From: Gerris lacustris
Lineage: Eukaryota; Arthropoda; Insecta; Hemiptera; Gerridae
Assembly: GCA_951217055.1 (NCBI GenBank)
Contig: OX578276.1
Location: 17,963,430-18,027,429, forward strand
DNA: 64,000 nt
Reading direction: 5' to 3'
Shown here one piece after another: positions 10,333-23,339 of this stretch (position 1 is the first letter of the stretch; the number at the start of each line of letters is the position of its first letter). The notes beneath the pieces were generated by a model. It saw only the letters and a list, made by a program, of their open reading frames with translations. It was not told where the DNA came from and did no database searches. Position numbers and translations under genes: made by a program.

Positions 10333-10474
10333 TTATTTTAATTTAAATCAAATTATAATTATTATTTATTACGGGAAACAGACAGTGAAAAATACACTCC
10401 TGCGCAGGAATGTATTTTTCACTGTCTGTTTCCCGTAATAAATAATAATTATAATTTGATTTAAATTAAAATTT
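10333..10474. repeat. Near-perfect hairpin MITE, arms about 65-70 bp
   Basis: The arms run from the ATTTTAATTTAAATC phrase on the left to its reverse complement on the right and meet at CTCCTGCGCAGGAATG near 10397-10412. There is almost no mismatch or loop. A related sequence (AAATCAAATTATAATTATT, then GGGAAATAGACAG) occurs at about 35514-35560 inside a hAT element, so this is a family. Confidence 0.85.
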
Positions 10475-12179
10475 AAAATTTCCGTAGTATGGAAACTACC
10501 AAAAACTTAAAATTGAATTTATAATGTTATTTTAAAATTATAATTATGAATATTAATATTTAAAAAAAAATTATATTATATATATTGAAGTAAATATTAT
10601 AATATTTAAACGTTTTTTTTTAGTGAAAAATGAAATATTGTATCATTTAGTTTTAACATTTTCTTTTAAACAAATACAGGTTGATTTTAAAAAACCCGCA
10701 ATTTTCAAGGTTAAATATACAAACAAATTGGTTTATGCCATTATTTTAACCACATTGAAAAACAATAAATAATTGATGTATGAAAAATCATAATCCGTAA
10801 TAATAATTAGTAATTATAATAATGAAGCTCAAAAATACTAAGAAAGGTCTTTTGGGACAGATCAATTGCAATGTGTGCAATCGCGAGGTTAGGAATCATT
10901 GGGCCGTTTTTATTTTTACAAAGAAAACGGCAGAGGCGTCACTGAGACATCAGACTGGGGAAATATTCAGTAATACTGCTCTTATCATCCGAGGGAAATT
11001 TTGCAAAAAAACAAAGTGCGTTCGTCGCAAAGAACACCATATGCCTGATGTTACTTCAAACATATGCATAAATTATTTATTGTTTGTTGATATTGGTAAT
11101 AAAATGACATAACCTACACGGTCATTACTGTGTATTTATGGCTGAATTAAGAAAAAAACCATATGAGGTTATGATTAAATGTAGACTGTTAACTCGCCTT
11201 ATAAAAAAAAACAGAAGGAAGTAACCATCTAAAGAAGGTGTGTGGAATGTTCTTCTTTAGGCTGTTACTCCCCCTATAAAAGCAGAATGAAGTAACCATT
11301 TAAAGAAGGTGTGTGGAATTTTCTTCTTTAGGCTGTTACTCTCCTTATAAAAACAGAAGTGTGATATTCCTTTCTTTGAAAGTACATTGGACTAAACATC
11401 CCTTTGTCTTAGTTATTAAGACAAAGAAATGTGTAAATAATTTTACATTTATATTCTAATAGAAAACATAAGGGAGCAACAATTTAAAGAAGTATCTTGA
11501 TATTTAAGTAGGTTTTATAATAATGCAATTTGTTAATAAAAGAAAAAATTATCTTATATTTTTTTCTTTTTTTTCTCTTGATGAATAAAATCATCAATAA
11601 TTTAAATTTATTATGTTGGTATATTTAATATTGAATAATTATACAATTAATTATTTTTTTCTGTTTATTAATGTTATTTCTTTTTAAAATGGTTTTATAT
11701 CACAAATTATAATGATATATGTGTACTTTATTATATGGGTTATTTGTTATACTTGTATGATTTATAAATTATAATTATGAATTTTAAACATTTTTAAAAT
11801 TATTGTACATTGAAGAATTAAAATAAATTTTATGAAAAAGATTAATATATGATTATAAAATTAACAGTTTTATCTATTAAATTGACATTTGTTTACAAAA
11901 TATCTGGCATTCATATTAATGTAGATTTCCTATTAATGTAAGTTGTTGTAGGAAAAAATGTATCAAGAATTCAAATTTATTATTTTAGTCTAAGGAAAAT
12001 AATTCAATTAATTATTGTACTATTAATTATTTTTAATTATGAATTGTATTCCATTTATAATGAATGGGTTTATAAAATAAATTATAATATAATAATGCAA
12101 TACTTATGATATATTTGTGTTTGTTTTTGTCTTTTTAAATTAAATACATAAATGAATTTTAATCTTTTTACTGTATTCA
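10475..12179. other. AT-rich non-coding DNA with a short three-copy direct repeat
   Basis: At 11183-11345 three copies of a 71-76 bp unit occur, each with CTTTAGGCTGTTACTC-like and AAAGAAGGTGTGTGGAAT phrases. The adjoining 11347-11425 segment reappears inverted at about 40640-40725, so this is part of a dispersed transposon. A 96-codon ORF at 10822-11112 shows no recognisable domain and I do not call it a gene. Confidence 0.5.
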
Positions 12180-13128
12180 AGATTAAGAGACAAGTAAAGT
12201 TAAATAAAAGAAATTCTCAAGATTTAGAGTTTAGATCCTCTGTTTCCAACTCCTTTTCCATCCTTGCAGGCGTGCCTCAAGGTAGTATTCTTGTTCCTTT
12301 CCTGTATTCCCTTTACACAACTGATATCCCCGTACACCCAAATACTATAATAGCCTCCTTTGCCGATGATAAGGCCATCCTCTCGACCAACTCAGAACAC
12401 TAATTAGCATCCCTATCCCTCCAAAACCACCTCTACAGCGTCGAAAAATGGGCAACGAAATGGAGGATAAAATTTAACACCGAAAAAAGTACTCACGTAA
12501 CATTTACCCTAAGACGAGCTACCTGTCCTCCCGTTATTCTAAACGGATCCGATCTTCCTGTGGCTAGTGAAGTGCGGTACCTAGGACTTTTTTTTGACAG
12601 AAGACTGACTTGGAACGTGCACACACGACACAAACGAACCGACATGAAACGACGCTACAAATTACTTCTAAGACTTCTCGACTATAGGTCTAAACTCACA
12701 TTAAACAACAAATTAACCATATATAACACCATTATAAAGCCTATCTGGACCTACGGACTTGAACTGTGGGGAACTACCAAGCCGTCTAATTCCTACAAAA
12801 TCCAATCCCTCCAATCAATTATCCTTCGCAAAATCACCAACGCCCCATCCTACGTAACCAACCTAACAATCTACAATGATCTGAATGTTCCTTTCGTCCA
12901 TGATCTTGCATCCTCCCGCTACAAATCCTTCCACTCCAAGTTTTCTACTCATCCTAATCCCCTTATCCAAAATTTATCCTCAATCACACTCCCAGATAAC
13001 CCCCGCAGACGCCTCAAGCGTAAGTTGCCACGTGACCTACTGCAATAATGAGACACTTAATTTAAACAAAAACCGTGAGTGTCACTACTGAGTGAACTTA
13101 CTCACATCAAGCGATTCAAGCTCTTTTG

Positions 13129-13202
<74 letters not shown>

Positions 13203-13322
13203 TTTGTTATTATTATTTAATTACTTTTACTATTGTACAATTCCAAAAATTGCACTCAGTCGCTTGTTACGATTGTAAAATTGTAGTTGTGACTAAAGAA
13301 ATAAAGAAAAAAAAAAAAAAAA
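12180..13322 (+). mobile_element. 5'-truncated non-LTR retrotransposon (Jockey-like reverse transcriptase 3' end)
   Basis: One frame from about 12182 to 13048 encodes the end of a LINE reverse transcriptase. It has VPQGSIL (thumb/palm entry), FADD in place of the usual YADD catalytic box, EKWATKWRIKFN, VRYLGLFFDRRLTW and WTYGLELWG, in the order typical of Jockey-clade elements. A single in-frame TAA at 12401-12403 breaks it. The 5' part, including any ORF1 and endonuclease, is missing. After the stop come a TTA microsatellite and an A-rich end near 13304-13322, consistent with a LINE 3' tail. It is dead as an element. Confidence 0.85.
13131..13203. repeat. TTA trinucleotide microsatellite
   Basis: About 24 uninterrupted TTA/TAT units in the 3' region of the LINE remnant. 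It encodes a spurious poly-Tyr frame. Confidence 0.95.
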
Positions 13323-14606
13323 GATTTAGAGATAAGAGAGCTAAATCTTGAAATCTCAATTTGACCCACTTCCCGAATACCTAGAAAGCTAAAACTTGCA
13401 GATTATTTATTTCAGATTAAAATACAATAATCAGTCATCGGTTAATTAATTAATTAGTGAACTCTTAATTTATTTTTAGTTTGTCTCCATCTCTGAAAGT
13501 TCCAAAACAGAAACAAAATTTGAAACTTTGCAGTTATATTATGTGTAATAAGGAAAATTATTGGGAAACCCAAAAAAACATCCCTCAAAACCTAGGGGTT
13601 GAACATTTATTTTATCGGAAATAATGTGTGTTAATAATAATGTTAATAGAAAAAATTATGTGGGGTGCAAAAAGAATGGAAGGACACCCTGAGTACAAAT
13701 ATATATTTGGTTTCGGCTGTATACCAATTCATCTTTTTGTCATGTGTACGCAATATTTGTTTAACAAATTAACGAAAAAATCTTTAAAACAAACAGTTAT
13801 TCTTTGTCTAAACACATAAAATGCTTTTTAAGGAATTTTTATTGAAATTTATTTTATAGTTTATTTATTTATTTTATTTTTATTTATTTTTTATTGGAAA
13901 TTTTATTTATACCCCCCCCCCCCCAATAAATAAATAAATATAACAACAAATCTTAAAATGTATTTTTATAGAAACGGATTAAACTAAGACACTTAGAAGT
14001 AGTTACATTGCGTTTCGACGTGATAATAAATGGTGGTTATAATATTTAGGTTCGTGTTAGGTAAGACATCCTGTATAGACATATTTTGCTAGAGAAAAAA
14101 TTATAATTAATTTAAAAACTTACTCTTACTTTTCGACAAAACATAAAAAAATAATACAAAACAGTAACTGTCTAAAATACTCAATTGTAAAAAAATCACG
14201 TCATGTTAAAAGTAATTTTTTTATATTAATAATATTATCTTAATATGCATTAAACTTCAAATGTCTCAAATAATAACAATAATAATAATAATTATTATTA
14301 TGTGGAAAAGAATATTCCTACCATATAATAATAATAAATAAAATATAAAATAACTAACTTCATCTTTAAGTAAAATTATTCTTTTTTTCATTTATTCATT
14401 TTTCTTTTATTAATTCTTTTATAACTGGCCGGGTAGAAGTGATGCCCCCATTGAAGCCAGGCCCGTGTGCGGTTGACCCCATGCACACGACTAGTTGCGG
14501 CCCTGCCTGAGAATTAAGTATTATCTGAATATAAACAGCTATTATCTGAATGTAACACAGTATATCCTGTGTTTGCTTTGAGTCGACACCACGATGCACC
14601 ACACCC
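13323..14606. other. AT-rich non-coding DNA
   Basis: Contains a C13-14 run at about 13911-13924 and TAA/TTA microsatellite patches near 14275-14300. No gene is seen. Confidence 0.5.
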
Positions 14607-14640
14607 CTGAAGATGCTTCCAGTAGTGGAAGCGAAACGTC
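14607..14640 (+). ncRNA. Hammerhead-ribozyme-like motif (candidate)
   Basis: CTGAAGA is followed by a perfect 6-bp stem (GCTTCC/GGAAGC, loop AGTAGT), then GAAACGTC. This matches the CUGANGA-stem II-GAAA order of hammerhead cores, except for one extra U before stem II. Stems I and III were not established. It lies in an insertion of about 190 bp next to a fold-back element. The same layout recurs at 20939-20969 and 34226-34256. Confidence 0.35.
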
Positions 14641-15703
14641 GGACTTCACCCCCTTCGTGACTTGGATTTCACCGGAAACCCAAGCTGTTTATGACGAATC
14701 TACCCGCGGAAGCCTACGCACCAAATTATCTGAATAGTTAATTGAATAATTTATTATTGATATTTATTACACATAAATAATGGGGACATGGGGAATAGTG
14801 TATTGCTACTAAAAAAGGTATATTTTATATTATTTATACCTCATAATTATTGTATTTAATACTAGTGATGCGGTGCATGAAAAACTCGCGTAGAATTGTG
14901 CTCTTATATGGGCCATACTATGTTCTCAATATAGCTACCAGGATAATTTTTTCTGTTAAAAAATGACATATTCTTATGCCATATTTTTACCACCCTCATT
15001 TTGGCCATATTTGTTGCAAAACTTTTGTTAGTTACATATTTTTTTCCTACTCTTAAAGACCTTTAAAACATCTTATGGCATGGCATGCTGACTAAAAACT
15101 TGTTCTTTAGATGTCTGCAATATTGGCATCTTAAATTTGAAGTTGCAATACACTGAGATCCAGTGAGCCGAATTTCGTACAAAGTCATAAGTTCTGGTAG
15201 AAAGAGCTGTTTTCTTTGTCTGTACATAATATTTATTAAATAGAGTTAAAGCAAGCTCGCTTTACACTCGCCTGTTGTTACAGCATTTGTACATAATCTT
15301 AAATTGAAAATATTATTGCAGGCTCGCTTCGTTACCTTTTTATATAGGATTTATATAAAATGGTTATTGGTTACCTGTAATAACATCATCTACAAATGCT
15401 GTATAAACCGGCAAGCGTGGGAAGCCTGCAATAATTTTTATAAAATAATAATAAATACAAGGAAAATATGATAAGTAACTTTATAAATAAAGATTGAATT
15501 CATGCCATTAGGGCAAAATACCTTTAAAGGATGTATTAACTATTATTTTTTGTAGTCCTTCTTCATTGTCGAAATCTTCAAAATATTAAATGTAAAATTT
15601 TAATAATAGATAATTACTTTTTTATATTCTTAAATTCCTATAAAACGATGTATAAACATTTTATTATTCGTCCACAATTTTGGCAACCATCTTGAAAATA
15701 TGT

Positions 15704-16090
15704 AGGGGCTTTTCACACCGAAGTAGCAAGTCGCAGGATGCATGCGTCCTGGTGGCAAGATGCATGCATCTTGAACACCGGACTGTATAACTGAACGAGA
15801 GCTTTCACACCGAAGTAGCAAGTGCGACGTGCATCCTAGATGCAAGTGGCACGTGCGACTCGAGAACCAGCCGGCTGGTGTTTATTGGCGTACACCCTTA
15901 TTATTATTTACATGCCGCCCTACATACATTTACATGTGCCCTACATACATCGGATGATTGATAATTCATCATTTTAACCCAAATGCACTGAAAAAACTGA
16001 GGAGTTCAAATAAAAGATATAAGAAGATGCAAGACGCACATGCCACTTGCGACCAGGACGCAGAGTGCATCTTTGGTGTGAAAGGCCCCT
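15704..16090. mobile_element. MITE with AGGGGCTTTTCACACC termini
   Basis: The left end AGGGGCTTTTCACACC and right end GGTGTGAAAGGCCCCT are inverted repeats with one mismatch, 387 bp apart. A second internal copy of the end (GCTTTCACACCGAAGTAGC) lies at about 15801. The flanking duplication is short and ambiguous (TA possible), so the superfamily is not assigned. The arms are rich in TGCATCC/GGATGCA words. Confidence 0.7.
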
Positions 16091-17511
16091 AAATGTGAAA
16101 TTTTAATAGTCACATATTCTTTTTCTACTCGTTGAGACCTTTAAATTGATATAAAATTTGTCATGTTGACTAAAAACGTTTTGTTTAGTCGTCTACTATT
16201 TTGGCCGCCATCTTGAAATTATTAAATGTGGAATTTTCAAAAACTATACAGTTATCACACATTATGAAATGCACCTCTGTACTAAATTTTGTTCAAATCC
16301 ATCAATTTTTACGCCAGAAAAAAATAAGTGGTAGCTTGAACTTTTTCTAAATAACTACTTTGTAGAATGAAATTGAAAAAAATCACCTTACTTAATCTCG
16401 AGGCATAGCCGAGTGCTGATAATTATCTCGAGGGGAATCCTGAGGTTCTTATTATAGTTTATATCCAGAAGGGAGACAGTACACACAAGTGCATGTTATA
16501 TCGATAATATACAACAGTTGTTAGCACTTTGAACAGCAGATATAAGATATTTACATTTTAAAACTAATCAAAATTGGAATAAAACGCTAATTAAAGGTTA
16601 TTTAGGTTATTTTAGATGCAAGTGTATACAAATCAATGGTCATTAATAAGCATAACTAACAAAAGGCGGCTAAACAGCAGTTTTGCCAACCTGATTTTCA
16701 ACGCCTTCGTTACAATAGCCATTCATTCTCTTCTCTACTACAAGTATTTACAAAATAATTATGTTGAAAATTCTTCTTTTTCTCACTGGTATTCGAGTAT
16801 TTATTTGTTCAGGGAAGAAAAGTCTCACTTTACTCGATCTAATAATTAAACCGAAACAGCTCCTTTTTCTCCCTTCTGGAGATAAAACTCAATTTCAAGT
16901 CAAATCATCCAGCTAAATCTCTATTTATGATACCCTAATGTTCGGTTCACCGGCGGTTAATATAACTTTTTTAAAAAAAAAAAGAAAAAAAGAAGTATTA
17001 GGAATTATAAAATACGATCATACAAGCTTTCTCTAGTGAAATATACAACTATTCTACAAGGATTACTCCAAATCTACAAGGATTTGATACTATGGTTTCA
17101 CAGTAAAGAACCAGATTACACTTAAACGCAATAAGAACCAAAAGATAGATCAGTAACTTGTTTGCCTTGTTATGTTAGTTCGTTTTTATTTTTTTCCAAA
17201 ATGAAGGTTTAGGTAGCACACTTGTCTAAAAGAATGTTCTGTGACAAAATTAAATAATAGCAAATAGTACTAAGAAATGCTCTTCAAGACCTTTAAAACG
17301 ACGTATGGCATACGTCGTTTTAAAGGTCTTGAAGAGTAGGAAAAAAATATGTAACTAACAAAAGTTTTGCAACAAATATTGTCATAATGAGGTTGGTAAA
17401 AATATGGCATATTACATAAAATAATTATGAAGCTCTTCCAGGTTGAATAAGAATATGTCATGTTTTAACCGAAAAAATATCTTGGTAAGCCATATTGAAG
17501 ATGGCCTAGAA

Positions 17512-18428
17512 CAGGGGTTCTCAAACTTTTTCTTCCATAGACCCCCTGTAGGAATTTTATTTTTTTCATAGACCCCCTACCTAAGGAATATATATAATAT
17601 ATATACACATCTAATTGTGTGTGTGTGTGAAACTAGTGTGTTTTAAATACTGAAAACAGCATAAATATGTTTAAATATCGTGGGTAATTTACCAAAACCA
17701 CAAATGTACTAATCTGAAATGTATATGACATCTGGAAAAATGCTCTATTTTCCGATGTTGAGGGTGAAAATTTGGAAGTATGGAATTTTCCGATTCGTTG
17801 TTTTTGCAAAATATTGACGATATACCTTATTCACATTATTTTTAATTATAATATAGCTTTATAGTTCAGTAAAAACACGATAAAAACAAATAAAATAATA
17901 TATTCTTAGCAGGGGAGCGCCGCGCTCCCCCGCGACCAATTGTGTAATGAACATGAGTGCGACCACTCGAGGGTTAACATAAGTTACTGTTCAAAAATAA
18001 AAATTGTACAGTGAATAACACTCAGATTACATTTAAAAACAAGCTAGTAACATGTTTTTGCCGGTTGAAGGGGTAGGTGGTATGGTGGGGGGGGGGTTAA
18101 TTTCGGGATTAAACTCTCATATCAAAACATTGGACATATTTTATAAGTTATCAAAACATACTTTTTCATTACTCATGCTCACTTCCTCCCCAAATCTAGT
18201 TTATATTTACTTATTATTTTTATTACAATACGAATACGTTAATATTCATTTATAAATATTATTTTATTTATTTATTTATTTTTATTATTTTTATTTTTTT
18301 ATTCATAAATTTATTTTTTACTAAAGAGACATCCATAGACCCCCAATAGACCCCTTGGTGATCATAGACCCCCCATGAAGTCCCATAGACCCCCAGGGGG
18401 TCCACATGGACCCCTTTGAGAATAGCTG
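17512..18428. mobile_element. Non-autonomous hAT element with 8-bp target duplication
   Basis: It begins CAGGGGTTCTCAAAC and ends TTTGAGAATAGCTG, flanked on both sides by GCCTAGAA (17504-17511 and 18429-18436). Repeats of CATAGACCCCC crowd both ends. No transposase ORF is seen. Confidence 0.85.
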
Positions 18429-18633
18429 GCCTAGAAGATGGATATAGTATGGCCGACATAAGAGCACAATTTTACGCGAGTTTTTCATGCACCGCATCAC
18501 TAGTATTAAATACAATAATTATGAGGTATAAATAATATAAAAATATACCTTTTTTAGTAGCAATACACTACTCCCCATTATTTATGTGTAATAAATATCA
18601 ATAATAAATTATTCAATTAACTATTCAGATAAT

Positions 18634-20209
18634 ACTTAATTCTAGTTATAGAACTGTACCCATGTTTTATGGTGATCAAATCATCATACTTTAAATGAAT
18701 TGACCAAGTATGTAGGTTTTTTTTTTATCATCTAACTATACTCCTGTCTCTAGTATCTAACTGTTCCCAAAATATATACAATTTTTCAGATTTTAAAGGG
18801 AAGAAATATTCTTTCATTAAAATATCGATGTATGGAAAAGTTTTTAAAACTTTTTTTTTGTTTTTGACAAAAAATGAATTTACTGTACTTTTTTTTTAAA
18901 AGATTCTTCTTTTTAAATTGATGGTGGAAAAACACAATTTTAAAAGCATGTAGTCCTAAGATGAATTGGTACAACAATGAAACCAAATATAATATCTATG
19001 ATCTGCGGAAAACCCGCTTAAGTCATTTTTCTGAGAGCCAAAAAACGATCGGCTTTACCAAGCAAAAAAAAGTTATAAGAAATAAAATTATAGATTTCTC
19101 CTAAACGGCTATGCCTAGGACGTTAAAACCTTTTGGTCTGTTATCGATTGTCAAAGCCTTTTTAGAGAAATAGTTTATTCATTGGTTATCATATTCAACT
19201 TATGCCATATGATTTACGTTTTTTTGTCCTTCGACGATTGTTAAAAAAATGTTAACGATAGTTCGATAAAGGAGCTATGATTAAATTTTTAAATGATGTA
19301 AACATATTTAACACAACAGAAATAAACATTTCTTTATTTCTACCCAGTAATAATTTAGTAATATAAATTAAACTGACAGCACAGAAAAATATATAGCAGT
19401 TTTATATAAAAAGGCCCTCTAATTTAGGACCTGCAGAAGAAAAGCTTATACATGTATATATTATGTGGCTTTAAGATGTAACAGATTTAAAGAGAATTCA
19501 TTAAATTCGTTTAATTAAAGCTATTTAGTAAGAAAGACAGTTTGAAACTGAATTGAAAGAAAACAGTCGGTTCGAGACAACTCAGACCCAGACTAACTTT
19601 CTCGTATACGAGTACATAATTAATTTGTCCAGTTTTCCCATTTATCTGGAATTTTGAGTTTTCGTAGTTACATTTAATTATTATTAAATATTTTATCAAA
19701 ATTTGCCATAAAAATTACTTCTCTCCAGTGGGGAATCGAAACCAGCCACTCGCCATGCGCGTTCAAAACTATTTTCTCAGGAACTAGGTGTTTCCCGGGA
19801 AAATGACATATCGTTAGATGCGTATTAAATTGAACTACGTACATTTAAAAAAAAAGAAATTAGATAACATTTTTGAAAACGTTTTTGGGGGCAGCGCCCA
19901 TAAATTTGGAGCTAACATTTATTTCTCGATTTCGCCACGGGGTATGATTTTCCTGATCCAAATTTCATCAAAATTGGGTCAGTAGTTTAGGCTCCACGCG
20001 TCTGCCCAGACTACAGACTACCGACAGAAAAAAAAAAAAAAAAAAAAAAATCATAATACTTTCTCTTTATATGAAAGTAAAATACAACGTATAAGAAGTT
20101 TGATAAATAGATTCTATAACATGCTTACTTAGTCATGATTGTTACAATATTTATAAAAAGGTCAAGTGTGTGCTGGTCAGCACATAGCGAGGGTCCGTAG
20201 GCCACACTG
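18634..20209. other. Non-coding DNA with one copy of a dispersed repeat
   Basis: About 19560-20085 is a copy of a repeat also found at about 25605-26030, 26588-26690, 28740-29240, 40320-40620 and 60660-60925. Its hallmarks are GTTTAGGCTCCA, a CTTTCTC-ATAT-GAGAAAG end and, in most copies, the tRNA-like box B GGTTCGATTCC. It may be a SINE or the 3' end of a longer element. The rest is AT-rich, with no gene. Confidence 0.55.
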
Positions 20210-20828
20210 TATAGAGATGATTAGTGTGACGTCACAAAAGCTTTCGAAAATTTAACTCAGTGTTTGTTATGTTCCTTTTTCTTATCACCTCTTATCAAAC
20301 CCATGTAAAATGAATGGGAGAATTTTCTCAACTTTTTAAATAATTAATTATTAAATTATTATTGATTTATAAGAGTTTTCACCCTTTGAACATAGTTGTA
20401 CCAAGTCTTTTTTAACGAGTGTAACAAAGAAAACATTAAAAACTTTCGTTTCAGTTATTTAAAATGAGTATTTGTGTGAAGGGTCATATCATCGAAAAAG
20501 CTATTTGAGTTATTAATCTTTATACTTGATTTTTTGTAGTTCCTGTTGCCATAAAAATTCACAGGGTGAGTTCGTGTTCATATTGTGTGTCCGAAAATAA
20601 ATTTTCCTCATGTTTAGAAACTCAATGAAGTATACTCAGGGTACAGGACTTGTAGAAAGATAGTGATACTTAATCTGCCAGGTAATAAAAGATTATCTTC
20701 AAATGACGTTATTAAACTTAACACCTTCTTTAATTATTATCATATGTTAATTCTGTTTGACGGTATCACCACAATAAAACAAACTCACAATAATACTTTT
20801 TTAAACCACTAGAAAGGCAATTTTTAAT

Positions 20829-21867
20829 ATATATGAAAGTTGACTATGTGTACCCTCAAATACTTTAATTATATAGCGTAGTGGATCCTTTAGGGTATAG
20901 AAAAAAGAGAGAAGTGTTCACTGCATTAAGTGTTTGGCGACGTTTCGGCCTTCCCGGCCATTTTCAAGCCTAAACAACAGAATTTATTGTATTACAATCG
21001 TGTTCCATTACATAACAAGACTACAAATACACCAGGAGGACAAAATAAAAAAGTAAGAATTACCTAAGAAAAATTACACTTGTGATCGTGTGGTCATTAA
21101 AATAATCAAAATCTAATAGGAACTAAAAACAGTTCCGTCGTCTGTACATCCAAAACAAAAACGTAGCATCTACAAAAATCCTAGTGATCTAATGGTAAAA
21201 TAAAACCAATAACAATACGTACAACATAACAAATAATAACATAATAAAAACTATTGACGTTGGGTAACTATAATTATTAAATTGATCACAGATATAAAAA
21301 CTAGTAATAAAACATTATTGGTTGTGTGATGATAACTCGACTATCCTCTCTTATCATTATGTTATCACATCAGTAAATAAAACATCGATTTCAAGTTTGT
21401 AATAATAAAATTCAAATAATAATTAATACAGTACTATTTAGACGTTAATAAATTGTACTTGAGAAATGGCCTGAATTAAAATAAAATAAAATAAACAAAT
21501 TATTGATCCGGATAGATAAAAATCTCATCATCACACAACCAATAATGTTTTATTACTAGTTTTTATATCTGTGATCAATTTAATAATTATAGTTACCCAA
21601 CGTCAATAGTTTTTATTATGTTATTTGTTATGTTGTACGTATTGCTATTGGTTTTATTTTACCATTAGATCACTAGGATTTTTGTAGATGCTACGTTTTT
21701 GTTTTGGATGTACAGACGACGGAACTGTTTTTAGTTCCTATTAGATTTTGATTATTTTAATGACCACACGATCACAAGTGTAATTTTTCTTAGGTAATTC
21801 TTACTTTTTTATTTTGTCCTCCTGGTGTATTTGTAGTCTTGTTATGTAATGGAACACGATTGTAATA
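20829..21867 (-). mobile_element. Penelope-like or other target-primed retroelement fragment with a head-to-head inverted repeat
   Basis: It is absent from the sister transposon copy B and flanked by a 12-bp duplication GCAATTTTTAAT (20817-20828 and 21868-21879). That size suits target-primed insertion. It contains inverted arms 20990-21331 and 21527-21867 of about 340 bp with high identity, and a unique end 20829-20989 carrying a hammerhead-like motif on the minus strand. Penelope-like elements often have inverted pseudo-LTRs and hammerhead motifs. No reverse transcriptase is present, so the assignment is tentative. Confidence 0.5.
20939..20969 (-). ncRNA. Hammerhead-like motif, second occurrence (candidate)
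   Basis: On the minus strand, CTTGAAAATG is followed by a GGCC/GGCC stem and GAAACGTC. The core is degenerate compared with CUGANGA. It shares layout with the motifs at 14607 and 34226. Confidence 0.25.
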
Positions 21868-22116
21868 GCAATTTTTAATGTTTTCTTATCTTACATTGTT
21901 AAAATAGACTTAGTATCATAACGTTCAAAGGTTGAAAAGTCTTATAAATTAATAATAATTTAATAATTAATTATTTAAAAAGTTGAGAAAATTCTCCCAT
22001 TCATTTTACATGGGATTGATAACAGGTGATAAGGAAAAGGAACCTAACAAACCGAATCGAATAAATTATCGAAAGCTTACGCCATCTTGTGACGTCATTA
22101 CTAATCATCTCTATAG

Positions 22117-23339
22117 TTTAAGTGGTACCCTATTGATAGTGTTTTTTAAAATGCTAAAAAGCTTACTTTGAACTATCCTATGGGTCTGATATTCTCAAAA
22201 CACATAAACAAACTTCTGATAAAGTATTTTTATGCCACTGAACCGGACTACAACCATATAAATACATCGAAAAGACCATAATTATAAAAAAGCGTATTTT
22301 GTCAATAAAAAATAAAATAATATTTTTTTCGAAATTTCCAAAAAGTGGTATCTTTACTTTTGGTCGAAGAATGTTCAGGAATTTTTTCAGATTTTTTTCA
22401 CTTTTGCACGTTTTACACCCGCTTCAAACTCGCCTACGCTCGCCCTACCAAAGTTATAAGTTATAACTTATAACCAAAGAATTATATATTTTTGTAATCA
22501 GCTCGACGTACCCTTTCATATGATACCCCTCACGGTGTCGAAAAAAAAATGTAAAATTTTTAACCCTTAAGTTTTTTTACCCTAATTGTTTTGAAAAATA
22601 TTGTTTTTAAGTCGCTATATTTTCAAAATATCTGGGTAGGTACAAGACACATACATGCCAAAATTCAAAGTGATCGGACGAAAGGTGTAGCCGTGAGAGC
22701 ATGTGGCAGGACGGACGGACAGACACACGCAGGAAAATATAGGGGTCCTTGGTTTTGCCTACGGACCCTAAAAATACGGTTTTATTACTTTAACTTATGT
22801 CAATAAAGTACAAGAATTTCTTGAGTGACGTAGTGAAATGACCTTCACCATCTTTCATGTTTTGCACAGCTAAATGCCAACGAATTTTGATTTTTCTAAT
22901 ATTTTTACGTTCCTACATTTTAGGGTTTTGTAGATACTTCTCAAAACCCTTATGCCGAGGGTGATGTGTCCGTCTGTCCGTCGATCTTTGGTTCATAGCG
23001 CCCGAACTGTTTAAGCTTAAGTGCCGAAATTTAAAACACTGGTGCAACTTGTTGACCCAACTTCAGCAAAAATATCCAGAGTTAAAAATTCAATATGGAC
23101 ATGGTCGAACCAGGGACCCTTGAGGTCGAAGAAAAAAAATTATAATTACATAAGGGGAATGCTTAATCATCTACGAAACCTTAAAAAATACTTGCATGCA
23201 AGTACTTTCCTGTGATTTTTATTATTTTCTTTGTTTCTCATTCCCGTCATTTATAAGCTTTGGATTCTTCAAAATAGCCCACTAGGATATTTTCTTTTGT
23301 TTCATTGTTGAACGTACCCCTTTTTGGTGAAAGATCTAA
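22117..23339. other. Non-coding DNA
   Basis: AT-rich with short patches of transposon-like sequence (GGACGGACGGACAGAC at about 22712; CCGTCTGTCCGTCG at about 22970). No gene is seen. Confidence 0.45.

Larger units (their letters stand above)
14725..18633. mobile_element. Composite fold-back transposon with inverted ends of about 350 bp
   Basis: The left end (14725-15085, with ATTATCTGAATAG and GATGCGGTGCATG) is inverted at the right end (17282-18633). The right end is interrupted by a hAT copy at 17512-18428. No transposase ORF is visible. The interior also hosts a MITE at 15704-16090. At 17280-17336 the inner edge of the right arm forms a perfect palindrome of its own, with arms of about 28 bp. 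Confidence 0.75.
20210..22116. mobile_element. TIR transposon copy A (TATAGAGATGATTAG ends), carrying a nested insertion
   Basis: The ends TATAGAGATGATTAGTGTGA and their inverse enclose inverted arms of about 200 bp. Copy B lies at 47234-48460 inside another hAT. A CRE-like palindrome GTGACGTCAC sits about 20 bp inside each end. No transposase ORF is seen. Aligning copy B shows a clean insertion in copy A at 20829-21867. Confidence 0.8.
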
